DNA from: Dechloromonas sp. CZR5
Lineage (GTDB): Bacteria; Pseudomonadota; Gammaproteobacteria; Burkholderiales; Rhodocyclaceae
Direction of reading: 5' to 3'
Length of the DNA: 64,000 nt
NCBI RefSeq assembly: GCF_008711155.1
Contig: NZ_VUYQ01000005.1
Span: 1 to 64,000 of the forward strand
Part shown: piece by piece, positions 37,079-45,120 of the stretch
Layout: every line of letters starts with the position of its first letter
Position numbering within the stretch: the stretch's first letter is position 1
Notes under the pieces: model-generated
What the model was told of the DNA's origin: nothing
What the model saw: the letters and a program-made list of their open reading frames with translations, nothing else
Databases searched by the model: none
Made by a program: the position numbers and the translations under genes

Positions 37079-38410
37079 ATGAAATTCCGCGCTCTCGCAC
37101 TTGCTGCAGCCGTTTCAGCCGTCGGCCTGACTTCGGCAACCGTATCCACCGCGGCCTTTGCCCAGGCCAAGGAGCAGTTCTTCCCGGTCCTGGTGTATCG
37201 CACCGGTGCCTATGCCGCCAACGGCAATCCCTGGGCCAACGGCTACGTTGACTACCTCAAGCTGGTGAACGCCAGGGGCGGCGTCAACGGCGTCAAGCTC
37301 TCCTTCGAGGAGTGTGAGTTCGGCTACGCCACCGACCGCGGGGTCGAGTGCTACGAACGCCTGAAGGGCAAGGGTGCCACCGTCTTCCAGCCGCTGTCGA
37401 CGGGCGTGACCTTCGCGCTGACCGACAAGGCGCCGGTCGACAAGATTCCCCTGGTGACCGCCGGCTATGGCCGCAGCGAATCGCAGGACGGCTCGGTGTT
37501 CAACTGGAACTTCCCGCTGCTCGGCACCTACTGGGTTGGCGCCGATGTCGCCATCCAGCACATTGCCAAGCAGGCCGGCGGTCTCGACAAGTTGAAGGGC
37601 AAGAAGATCGCGCTGGTCTATCACGACAGCCCGTTCGGCAAGGAACCCATCCCGCTCCTGCAGGAGCGCGCCAAGCTGCATGGCTTCGAGCTGATGCTGC
37701 TGCCGGTCGCCCATCCGGGCGTCGAGCAGAAGGCGACCTGGCTGCAGATCCGCCAGGCACGTCCGGACAACGTCCTGCTCTGGGGCTGGGGCGTCATGAA
37801 CTCCACCGCGTTGAAGGAAGCGCAGGCCACCGGCTTTGCCCGCGAGAAGATGCTCGGCATCTGGTGGGCGGGTGCCGAACCCGATGTCAAGGACGTCGGC
37901 GCGGGTGCCAAGGGTTATGCCGCACTGACCTTGCAGCACTCGGCCGAACCGAACTCCAAGGTGGTCAAGGACATGCTCGAGATGGTGCATGCCAAGGGGC
38001 AGGGCACCGGGCCGAAGGATGAAGTTGGTTCCGTGCTCTACATGCGTGGCCTGATCTCCTCCATGGTCGCCGTCGAGGGCGTGCGCAAGGCACAGGAGCG
38101 CTACGGCAAGGGCAAGGTCATGACCGGCGAGCAGGTGCGCTGGGGTCTGGAAAACATGAATCTCGACCAGAAGACGCTGGACGGCATGGGCTTCGCCGGC
38201 GTCATGCGCCCGGTGCAGACTTCCTGCCTGGACCACATGGGTTCGTCGTGGGTTCGTATCCAGACCTGGGACGGTACCAAGTGGGTTCCGGGTACCGACT
38301 GGTACCAGGCTGACGAGAAGCTGCTGCGCGGCATGGTCCTGAACGCTTCGCGCAAGTATGCCGAAGAGAAGAAGATCACGCCGCGTACGCCGGAACAGTG
38401 CAAGCAATAA
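37079..38410 (+). CDS. livK: Liv-type ABC transporter substrate-binding protein LivK (cluster 1)
   Basis: A 443-residue type-1 periplasmic binding protein with a signal peptide (about 1-30, ending AAFAQA) and no lipobox. Binding-domain marks include YRTGAYAANGNPWANGYVDYL, GVTFALTDKAPVDKIPLV and IALVYHDSPFGKE. At 443 residues it is longer than leucine-binding proteins (about 370) and resembles the large aromatic- or hydrophobic-acid-type members. AACAGGAGGAG precedes the ATG. A strong hairpin follows before livF. The ligand is not known. Confidence 0.9.
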   Translation: MKFRALALAAAVSAVGLTSATVSTAAFAQAKEQFFPVLVYRTGAYAANGNPWANGYVDYLKLVNARGGVNGVKLSFEECEFGYATDRGVECYERLKGKGATVFQPLSTGVTFALTDKAPVDKIPLVTAGYGRSESQDGSVFNWNFPLLGTYWVGADVAIQHIAKQAGGLDKLKGKKIALVYHDSPFGKEPIPLLQERAKLHGFELMLLPVAHPGVEQKATWLQIRQARPDNVLLWGWGVMNSTALKEAQATGFAREKMLGIWWAGAEPDVKDVGAGAKGYAALTLQHSAEPNSKVVKDMLEMVHAKGQGTGPKDEVGSVLYMRGLISSMVAVEGVRKAQERYGKGKVMTGEQVRWGLENMNLDQKTLDGMGFAGVMRPVQTSCLDHMGSSWVRIQTWDGTKWVPGTDWYQADEKLLRGMVLNASRKYAEEKKITPRTPEQCKQ

Positions 38411-38421
38411 GGTGAACCGCA

Positions 38422-38450
38422 GCTCCCGCGCTCCGGCGCGGGAGCCTTTC
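38422..38450 (+). promoter_or_regulatory. Strong hairpin between livK and livF (cluster 1)
   Basis: GCTCCCGCGC (38422-38431), loop TCCG, GCGCGGGAGC (38436-38445), then CTTTC. The stem is a perfect 10 bp with a weak U-tract, giving partial termination or 3' protection of the binding-protein message. Confidence 0.6.
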
Positions 38451-38463
38451 ACGAGAGTCGAAC

Positions 38464-39279
38464 ATGAGCGCCACCCCGAATACCTTCCTCAGTGTTAACA
38501 ACATCGAGGTTATCTACAACCACGTCATCCTCGTCCTCAAGGGTGTCTCGTTTTCCGTGCCGGAAGGCAGCATCGTCGCCTTGCTCGGCGGCAACGGCGC
38601 CGGCAAGACGACGACCCTGCGTGCCGTCAGCAATCTGCTGCACGGCGAGCGCGGTGAAGTGACCAAAGGATCGATCGAATTGAAAGGCGAGCGGGTCGAG
38701 TCGCTGACCCCGGCTGACCTGGTGCAACGTGGCGTCGTCCAGGTCATGGAGGGCCGCCATTGCTTCGGCCACCTGACCATCGAGGAAAACCTCCTCACCG
38801 GCGCCTATACGCGTACCGACGGCAAGGCCGCCGTCCAGGAAAGCCTGGAAAAGGTCTACAACTTCTTCCCGCGCCTGAAGACACGGCGGACCAGCCAGGC
38901 CGCTTACACCTCGGGCGGCGAGCAGCAGATGTGCGCCATCGGCCGCGCCCTGATGGCCAATCCGAAGATGGTCTTGCTCGACGAACCGTCGATGGGCCTG
39001 GCGCCGCAGATCGTCGAGGAGGTGTTCAGCATCGTCAAGGAGCTGAATGAGAAGGAAAAAGTCACCTTCGTTCTCGCCGAGCAGAACACCAGTATCGCGC
39101 TGCGCTATGCCGATTTCGGCTACATCCTGGAAAACGGGCGCGTCGTGATGGAAGGGTCGGCAGCGGATTTGCGCGATAACGAGGACGTCAAGGAGTTCTA
39201 CCTCGGGCTGTCGTCGTCCGGGCGCAAGTCCTTCCGCGAAGTAAAGCACTACCGCCGCCGCAAGCGCTGGCTTTCGTAA
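38464..39279 (+). CDS. livF: Liv-type ABC transporter ATP-binding protein LivF (cluster 1)
   Basis: A 271-residue ABC ATPase with Walker A GGNGAGKT, the VQVMEGRHCFGHLTIEENL segment, signature TSGGEQQM, Walker B MVLLDEPSMGLAPQ and AEQNTSIAL. It carries a basic C-terminal tail of about 30 residues (KSFREVKHYRRRKRW) beyond the usual LivF end, as in ligase-linked Liv clusters. It closes the importer. The gene starts 18 bases after the livK hairpin. Confidence 0.92.
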   Translation: MSATPNTFLSVNNIEVIYNHVILVLKGVSFSVPEGSIVALLGGNGAGKTTTLRAVSNLLHGERGEVTKGSIELKGERVESLTPADLVQRGVVQVMEGRHCFGHLTIEENLLTGAYTRTDGKAAVQESLEKVYNFFPRLKTRRTSQAAYTSGGEQQMCAIGRALMANPKMVLLDEPSMGLAPQIVEEVFSIVKELNEKEKVTFVLAEQNTSIALRYADFGYILENGRVVMEGSAADLRDNEDVKEFYLGLSSSGRKSFREVKHYRRRKRWLS

Positions 39280-39318
39280 TGGCAGTGCGCCGCTCATGGC
39301 GGCGTTGTCGGCGGGCTT

Positions 39319-39334
39319 GTTTGCAATAGCAAAC
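39319..39334 (+). promoter_or_regulatory. Inverted repeat upstream of the PaaK-like gene
   Basis: GTTTGC (39319-39324), AATA, GCAAAC (39329-39334). It has the shape of a regulator operator and lies 97 bases upstream of the PaaK-like start, in the 152-base gap after livF. Confidence 0.4.
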
Positions 39335-39431
39335 GGCGCCCGTCTCCGCCTTGCCCTGAGCGGCTACTTTGCCATTCCGGGTGCAGGGCGGGATTGCCGT
39401 GGTCAACCCGGAACAAACGGAGATATTTGAA

Positions 39432-40661
39432 ATGAGCTATTACGACCCGCTCGAGACCCGCGATCCGGATGAGCGCGAGGCGGACTTGATGGACAAGCTG
39501 GCGCGCCAGGTGGCGCATGCCAAGGAAACGACGCCTTACTATTTTCAGAGCCTGGCGGGGGTCAATCCGTTCGATTGCGCGACACGCGAGGCGCTCTCCA
39601 GGTTGCCGCTGACCCGCAAGCGCGACCTGATCGAACTGCAGAAGAAACACCCGCCGTTTGGCGGCCTGAATGCCTTGGCCCGCCACAAGGCCAAGCGGGT
39701 ATTTGCCTCGCCGGGGCCGATCTACGAGTTGCAGGGGATGGACATGGATCACTGGCGGATGGCCCGCGTGCTTTACGCAGCCGGCTTCCGCAGCGGCGAT
39801 CTGGTGCACAACTGTTTTTCCTATCATTTCACGCCGGGCGCCTTCCTGATGGAAGGGGGGGCACGCAAGCTGGGTTGTGCGGTGTTTCCCGGCGGGGTAG
39901 GTCAGACCGAGCAGCAGGTACAGGCCATGGTCGATCTGCGCCCCGACGGCTATGTCGGGACGCCCTCCTTCCTGCGCATCATCGTCGAGAAGGCCGAGGA
40001 GCTGGGGGCCGATATTTCGTCGCTCAAGAAGGCCCTGGTTTCCGGCGAGGCTCTGCCGGGCGTCACCCGCAACTGGCTCAACGACCGGGGCATCACGGTG
40101 CGTCAGTGCTACGCGACAGCCGACATCGGGGCCATTGCCTATGAAACCGACGCCGAGGAAGGCCTGGTTGTCGAAGAAGGTCTGCTGGTCGAGATCGTTC
40201 GTCCCGGTACCGGTGATCCGGTCGAGCCGGGCGAGGTCGGCGAAGTGGTTGTGACCACCTTCAATCCCGATTATCCGTTGATCCGCTTTGCCACCGGCGA
40301 TCTGTCTGCCGTCATGCCCGGATGTTCGGCCTGCGGGCGGAGCAATATCCGCCTGAAGGGCTGGATGGGGCGCGCCGATCAGACGACCAAGATCAAGGGC
40401 ATGTTCGTGCATCCGGAGCAGGTTGCCGAAATCGCCGTGCGCCATCCGGAAATCCATCGCATGCGCCTGGTCGTGGACAACCCGGGAGGGCAGGATCGCA
40501 TGGTTCTCCATTGCGAGATCGAGGCCGGTCACGAGGCGCTCGACAAGGCCCTGGTCAACAGCCTGCGGGAAGTGACCAAACTGCGTGGCGAAGTTGCTTT
40601 TGCGGCGCCGGGGGGCTTGCCCAACGATGGAAAGGTGATCGAAGATAGCCGGGTCTATTGA
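39432..40661 (+). CDS. Phenylacetate-CoA ligase family protein with degenerate ATP loop
   Basis: A 409-residue PaaK-family protein: SYYDPLETRDP at the start, GTPSFLRIIVEKAEELG in the middle, CYATADIGAIAYE at the adenine site and PLIRFATGDLS at the hinge. The family's ATP loop (SSGTTGKPT) is replaced by FASPGPIYE (91-99), losing the Thr pair and Lys. The C-terminal half has a CSACGR pair of cysteines and ends IEDSRVY. I chose ATG 39432, with CGGAG upstream. It follows livF in the ligase-liv cluster. Activity could be altered acyl-CoA synthesis or a non-adenylating role. Confidence 0.82.
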   Translation: MSYYDPLETRDPDEREADLMDKLARQVAHAKETTPYYFQSLAGVNPFDCATREALSRLPLTRKRDLIELQKKHPPFGGLNALARHKAKRVFASPGPIYELQGMDMDHWRMARVLYAAGFRSGDLVHNCFSYHFTPGAFLMEGGARKLGCAVFPGGVGQTEQQVQAMVDLRPDGYVGTPSFLRIIVEKAEELGADISSLKKALVSGEALPGVTRNWLNDRGITVRQCYATADIGAIAYETDAEEGLVVEEGLLVEIVRPGTGDPVEPGEVGEVVVTTFNPDYPLIRFATGDLSAVMPGCSACGRSNIRLKGWMGRADQTTKIKGMFVHPEQVAEIAVRHPEIHRMRLVVDNPGGQDRMVLHCEIEAGHEALDKALVNSLREVTKLRGEVAFAAPGGLPNDGKVIEDSRVY

Positions 40662-40675
40662 TCCGGAACGCTTCC

Positions 40676-41185
40676 ATGCGATACCTCCTTGCCGTGCTCG
40701 CCGTCCAGGCCTTCCTGGCCCTCAACGCACAGGCCGACGACGCGCCGTTGCGGCCTTCGGCGCGCCTGCTTTTCAAACAGCCGGAAATGCTCCGTTCCGG
40801 GCAGTGCGTGCGCTATGAGGAAGGCGGGGCTGGCTGGGTGGTGACCGATCCGGTTTTCTACCTGAAAGGCGAAGTACTCGCCAGCGAGGTGCGGACTCGT
40901 CGCCTGGCCCGATGCCCGTTGGTGCCGGGCAAGAATATCGAGCAATACACCCGGGCCGAGTTCAATCGCCATGCACTGGCCTATCCCTGCGTCGCTCAGG
41001 GCGTTCCCGAGCGCGACGAGCAGATCGGCATGGTTCGAATCCGGGTCAGCGACTGGGAAACACCGCACGCCCGCAAGGCGGAAAATGCCGGGCGCCTCTA
41101 TCGTGGCGCCTATATCGACCGCCGCCTGGAAAAAGGCATGGAGATCGAGCTCGAAGCCGACCTGCTTGGCATCTGCGAGCGCTGA
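40676..41185 (+). CDS. Exported protein of unknown function (four cysteines)
   Basis: A 169-residue protein with a signal peptide (MRYLLAVLAVQAFLALNAQA, cleavage near 20). The mature part has four cysteines, at SGQCVRY, LARCPLV, YPCVAQG and LLGICER, suitable for two disulfides. I do not recognise a family. It starts 14 bases after the PaaK-like stop and may be the last gene of that operon, yet nothing in it resembles a transport component. The convergent CaiB-type gene ends 27 bases away. Confidence 0.65.
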   Translation: MRYLLAVLAVQAFLALNAQADDAPLRPSARLLFKQPEMLRSGQCVRYEEGGAGWVVTDPVFYLKGEVLASEVRTRRLARCPLVPGKNIEQYTRAEFNRHALAYPCVAQGVPERDEQIGMVRIRVSDWETPHARKAENAGRLYRGAYIDRRLEKGMEIELEADLLGICER

Positions 41186-41212
41186 AGCGATACGGTATGG
41201 CGCTCCGCCGCG

Positions 41213-42400
41213 TCAGGTCTTGCGCGGCAGGCTCACTGCCCCGGCCGCGACGAGGCGGTCGATCTCTTCTTCCGACAATCCCATCTGCAGCAGGCATTCG
41301 CGGGTGTCTTCCCCGAGCAGGGGCGGCGGCCGCCGGATGGCGCCGGGGGTGCGCGACAACCGGGGGGCCGGTGCCGGCTGGGTGACGCCGGCCATCTCGA
41401 CGAAGGTTTCCCGGGCCTTGTTGTGAGGGTGCTCGGGGGCTTCCCTCATGCTCAGCACCGGCCAGACGCAATCGTCGGTGTCAGCGAACAGCGATTCCCA
41501 ATGGGCGCGCGGCTGGCCGCGGAAAATGCTTTCCAGTCGGATCTTCATGCCGGGCCAGCGTTGCGTGTCGTATTGCCGGCCGGCGAATGCCGGATCAGCG
41601 GCCAGACCCAGGCGCTCGACGAAGGTCTGGTAAAACTGGGGTTCGAGCGGGCAGACGCTGATCCACAGGCCGTCGGCACATTCATACACGTCGTAGAACG
41701 GGGCGCTCGAATCGATGGCGCATTGCCCCTGCCATTCGCCCAGCGCCTCTAGGTTGAACAGACCATGGGCCAGCAGCGCAGCGCCTTCGCACATGGCCGC
41801 ATCGATGACCTGGCCGATGCCGCTGCGCTTGACCTCGAGCAGCGCACAGGCGATCCCCCAGGCCAGTAGCAGTCCGCCGCCGCCCATGTCGCCGACCAGG
41901 GTCGGAGGAGCCCACGGCGCGCCGCCATGGCGACGACCGGTATCGAGCACGCCGGCCAGCGCGGCATAGTTCGCATCGTGGCCGGCACGCGGGGCGAGCG
42001 GGCCGCTTTGCCCCCACCCCGTCATCCGGGCGTAGATCAGTTTCGGGTTGCGCGCCAGGCAATCCTCCGGGCCGAAGCCCAGTCGTTCCATGACGCCGGG
42101 GCGGAAACCTTCGAGCACGACATCTGCGTCGTCGGTCAGCCGCTGTACCAACTGCTTTGCATCCGGGTGCTTGAGATCGACGCACAGGGATTTTTTCCCC
42201 CGATTGGCGACGGCCTTGCGCCCCCCGCCAAACAGCTGCGAGGCGAAGGTGCCGCCGGCACGCTCCAGCAGGGTGACGTCCGCGCCCATGTCGGCGAGCA
42301 GCATGCCGCAAAAGGGGCCGGGGCCGATGCCGGCGAATTCGACGACCTTGATGCCGGCCAGCGGGCCGTTCTGTCGGGCTTGTGCGTGTGCTTTTTCCAT
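41213..42400 (-). CDS. CaiB/BaiF family CoA enzyme, alpha-methylacyl-CoA racemase-like
   Basis: A 395-residue class III CoA-transferase-fold protein. The start LAGIKVVEFAGIGPGPFCGMLLADMGADV, split here as KVVEFAGIGPGPF and LADMGADV, and the loop AGHDANYAAL are typical of the racemase branch, where His of the GHD motif and Asp of the later VGDMGGG act as acid-base pair. A racemase would epimerise 2-methylacyl-CoAs so that both isomers can enter beta-oxidation; a CoA transferase is the alternative. It is convergent with the liv-linked genes and divergent from the small membrane protein at 42.5 kb. Confidence 0.85.
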   Translation of the reverse strand: MEKAHAQARQNGPLAGIKVVEFAGIGPGPFCGMLLADMGADVTLLERAGGTFASQLFGGGRKAVANRGKKSLCVDLKHPDAKQLVQRLTDDADVVLEGFRPGVMERLGFGPEDCLARNPKLIYARMTGWGQSGPLAPRAGHDANYAALAGVLDTGRRHGGAPWAPPTLVGDMGGGGLLLAWGIACALLEVKRSGIGQVIDAAMCEGAALLAHGLFNLEALGEWQGQCAIDSSAPFYDVYECADGLWISVCPLEPQFYQTFVERLGLAADPAFAGRQYDTQRWPGMKIRLESIFRGQPRAHWESLFADTDDCVWPVLSMREAPEHPHNKARETFVEMAGVTQPAPAPRLSRTPGAIRRPPPLLGEDTRECLLQMGLSEEEIDRLVAAGAVSLPRKT

Positions 42401-42530
42401 GATGTCTCTAGGGGGCTGAGAGGGGAGGTGAGCCGGTCAAACGTCAAAGGGCTATTTTAGAGTGTGACGATGCTTTCCCGATCGGGCAAACTGCTGTCGT
42501 TTGGATTGTCCTCATCATGGATCGGGAGTC

Positions 42531-43100
42531 ATGAACAAGCATGCCGACGAACTGCTGGCGCGAATTCGCGCCCTGCAGGATGAACTGGAAGAAGAGTACC
42601 GTGCGAAGCGCGAGGAATGGGCACAGAAAAGAGATGAACTGGCCGACGAGTTCCTGCGCCAGCAGCGTCGCTACAAGATCGGCCTGTTCCGCTTTCTCGT
42701 GCGCAGCCGCCTTCTGGTCGTCCTCAGCGCCCCGATCATCTATGCGGGCTGGATCCCCTTCCTGCTGATGGACCTTTTCGTGAGCGTGTACCAGGCCATC
42801 TGTTTCCCGATCTACCGGATACCGAAAGTCAAGCGTTCGGACTATCTGGTCTTCGATCGCGAAGACTTGCCCTACCTGAACCTCATCGAGAAATTCAACT
42901 GCTTCTATTGTTCCTACGGCAATGGCGTCGTGGCCTATGCACGGGAGGTGGCGGCACGGACGGAACAGTACTGGTGCCCGATCAAGCATGCGCGGCGTTT
43001 CCGGACAGCGCACGAGCGCTATCCGAAATTCTTCGATTATGGTGACGCGGAAGCCTACCGCCAGGGGCTTAAACGGCTGCGCAAGCAGTATGAGGATTGA
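42531..43100 (+). CDS. Coiled-coil membrane protein with C-terminal Cys motif, function unknown
   Basis: A 189-residue protein in three parts. A charged coiled coil comes first (about 1-50, rich in E, K and R). Two predicted helices or a hairpin follow (about 65-95). The C-terminal cytoplasmic or periplasmic domain contains NCFYCSYGNG and YWCPIKHARR, whose CxxC plus Cys/His could bind a metal. I do not recognise a named family. It is monocistronic in appearance, divergent from the CaiB-type gene and convergent with the FHA gene. A 10-base palindrome (CCCGATCGGG, 42477-42486) lies upstream. Confidence 0.65.
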   Translation: MNKHADELLARIRALQDELEEEYRAKREEWAQKRDELADEFLRQQRRYKIGLFRFLVRSRLLVVLSAPIIYAGWIPFLLMDLFVSVYQAICFPIYRIPKVKRSDYLVFDREDLPYLNLIEKFNCFYCSYGNGVVAYAREVAARTEQYWCPIKHARRFRTAHERYPKFFDYGDAEAYRQGLKRLRKQYED

Positions 43101-43138
43101 TGCCGGGCCGGCTTGTCCGGGCGGTGTGCGCCAAATGA

Positions 43139-44083
43139 CTATGCGGGCTGGATAAGTTCGAATTCGAACGAATGCGGCGTGCCGGCTTCCCAGGTCTGGC
43201 CGAAACCTATCCTGCCCTTGCCGGAGAGCACGACCATGTTTTTCCGTATCCGTGATGCGGGGCACCCTTCAGGGTACAGATAGGTGCCGTTCGTGCTTGT
43301 GTCGATGAGCAGGTAATTGCCAAGCCGGTAAATGATGCGTGCATGATTGCGCGACACCTTGGCGCTGTTGATCGGCAGGTCGCAGACCATGTCCCGGCCA
43401 ATCGCGATGACGTGTTGGCGTTTGTCGAAAACGAATTGCCGGGCGCCCTGGCGCAGCACGATGGAGCTGCCGGCCAGCGGGGCATGTTTTCCGGCTGTGC
43501 CGTTTTCCCGTGCGGAAGAGCGGGAAGGCGGCTGGGCCGGAACGGCATTCCAGTCGACGGAAAACGCGGCGATCGCCGAACCGTCGTTGGCGATCGGAGT
43601 AGATGCTTCCTTCAGTTCCCCGGGCAGGCTTTCCTTGACCTGTTCGGAGAAGACGATGCCGGCCTGGCCAAGTAGTGCGGAGAGTTTGGCTGCCGTCGCT
43701 TCCGCCGGGTCGACCGCGTGCCGGGTCAGGTGTTGCCTGATCGAGGCATGGATGCCTATCTTCAGCGACAAGCGGGTGTCGCCGAGCTGTGGGATGACGG
43801 CGCAGTGGCGCTGCATTTCGCAAGCTCCGATCAATGCTGCCTCGGCCGAGTCGAACCCCGCCACCAGGCCGCGGGGCAGGGACTTGGTGAGGAGGCCGCC
43901 ATGGGCGCCGAGTACGCGCTCCAGCCTTTTCAGCCTGCGCTGTACCAGCTTCCCGAGTTGCCCGCTATCCAGGTGAGCGGACTGTTCGGTCGTTTCGTGC
44001 ACCGTGCCGTACAGCAGATAGTCGTGACTCAGTGGCTGCGCCTGTTGGTCGGCATCACTGAGGGTGGGGTAGACATCCGGCAT
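43139..44083 (-). CDS. FHA-domain protein with degenerate class III cyclase domain
   Basis: A 314-residue cytoplasmic protein. The N-terminal half (about 15-180) has the layout of class III nucleotide cyclases. However, the metal-binding aspartates are gone: the F-x-D-I position reads LLYGTV, and GD before the M-A-x-F segment reads SLPRGLVAGF. The C-terminal FHA domain (about 215-310) retains GRDMVCDLP, KVSRNHARI and TSTNGTYLYP, the phosphothreonine-binding residues. I infer a signalling adaptor that reads Ser/Thr phosphorylation rather than a cyclase. It lies downstream of qmcA on the same strand, 151 bases away. Confidence 0.82.
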   Translation of the reverse strand: MPDVYPTLSDADQQAQPLSHDYLLYGTVHETTEQSAHLDSGQLGKLVQRRLKRLERVLGAHGGLLTKSLPRGLVAGFDSAEAALIGACEMQRHCAVIPQLGDTRLSLKIGIHASIRQHLTRHAVDPAEATAAKLSALLGQAGIVFSEQVKESLPGELKEASTPIANDGSAIAAFSVDWNAVPAQPPSRSSARENGTAGKHAPLAGSSIVLRQGARQFVFDKRQHVIAIGRDMVCDLPINSAKVSRNHARIIYRLGNYLLIDTSTNGTYLYPEGCPASRIRKNMVVLSGKGRIGFGQTWEAGTPHSFEFELIQPA

Positions 44084-44206
44084 GGCTTGGATCGCGACAC
44101 GTCAACGTTGGTTGCGGAGGGGACGAAACTGCCACAAGAGCTTATCAGCCGCCCGGACGTCAAATTGCAAAGATTTGTGGCAGCTCGCCAATGCAGTGCT
44201 GCCCCA

Positions 44207-44227
44207 ATCGCCGGCCGGAGCGGCGAT
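44207..44227 (-). terminator. Hairpin after qmcA
   Basis: ATCGCCG (44207-44213) pairs with CGGCGAT (44221-44227), 8 bases past the qmcA stop on the minus strand. There is no U-tract. A second 9-bp inverted repeat, CTGCCACAA/TTGTGGCAG (44129-44137/44175-44183), lies further on, before the FHA gene. Confidence 0.4.
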
Positions 44228-44234
44228 GGCATTC

Positions 44235-45095
44235 TCAAGCCTTGCGGCCGAACAGCCCGCGCACCGCTTCCTGCAGGTCGGCCGGCAGGACCACCAGCTT
44301 GGCGTTGTCCTTCTCGCCCATGCGTTCCAGCGCGGCGATGTATTTTTCGCCCAGCAGGTAGGACATCGGCCCGGTCTGTTCACCGATCGCACTGGTGACG
44401 CGGCGGATCGCCTCGGCAGACGCTTCGGCCAGCATGACCTGGGCGTTGGCATCGCGCTTGGCCGACTCCAGGCGGGCTTCCGCCTCAAGGATGGCGGACT
44501 GTTTCGCGCCTTCCGAACGGGTGACGACCGCCTTGCGTTCGCGTTCGGCTGCCGCCTGCATTTCCATCGCCTTCTGCATCGACTGGGAGGGCTTGATGTC
44601 CTGGATCTCGACCGACTTGACGGTCAGCCCCCAGTCCACGGCTTCGTCGGCGATGCTTTCGCGCAGCCGCGCCTTGATCTTGTCGCGTGAGGAGAGCGCC
44701 TCGTCGAGTTCCATCTCGCCGACAATGGAGCGCAGCGTGGTCATGATCAGGTTGCGGATGGCTTCGGAAAAATCGGTGACGCCATAGACGGCCTTGACCG
44801 GGTCGGTCACCTTGATGAAAGCGATGGCATTGGTCAGGATCACGGCGTTGTCGCGGGTGATGACCTCCTGTTCCTGAACATCGAGGATGATGTCCTTGGT
44901 GACGAGCTGGTAGGCGATCTTGTCGAGATAGGGAATGACGATATTGAGGCCGGGCTTCAGCGTGCCGTGATACTTGCCAAGGCGCTCGACGATCCATTCC
45001 TCTCCCTGCGGCACGATCCGGACACCTTTGGCGATGGTGACGGCGACGAAGGCCAGGAGGGCGAGAACGACGACGAATCCGGGACTGACTTCCAT
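44235..45095 (-). CDS. SPFH/stomatin-family membrane protein, QmcA-like
   Basis: A 286-residue protein with an N-terminal helix (about 5-22) and an SPFH domain (VRIVPQGEEWIVERLGKYHGTL near 26-47, then RNLIMTTLRSIVGEMELDEALSSRD). A long Ala/Glu/Lys coiled coil (about 180-250) precedes the hydrophobic end. QmcA-type proteins form oligomeric rings in inner-membrane microdomains and are usually encoded with an NfeD protein, as here (25-base gap). The start at 45095 has AAGGAG upstream. Role in membrane protein quality control is from the family. Confidence 0.92.
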   Translation of the reverse strand: MEVSPGFVVVLALLAFVAVTIAKGVRIVPQGEEWIVERLGKYHGTLKPGLNIVIPYLDKIAYQLVTKDIILDVQEQEVITRDNAVILTNAIAFIKVTDPVKAVYGVTDFSEAIRNLIMTTLRSIVGEMELDEALSSRDKIKARLRESIADEAVDWGLTVKSVEIQDIKPSQSMQKAMEMQAAAERERKAVVTRSEGAKQSAILEAEARLESAKRDANAQVMLAEASAEAIRRVTSAIGEQTGPMSYLLGEKYIAALERMGEKDNAKLVVLPADLQEAVRGLFGRKA

Positions 45096-45120
45096 GTGTG
45101 ACTCCTTGCGGTGAATCCGC

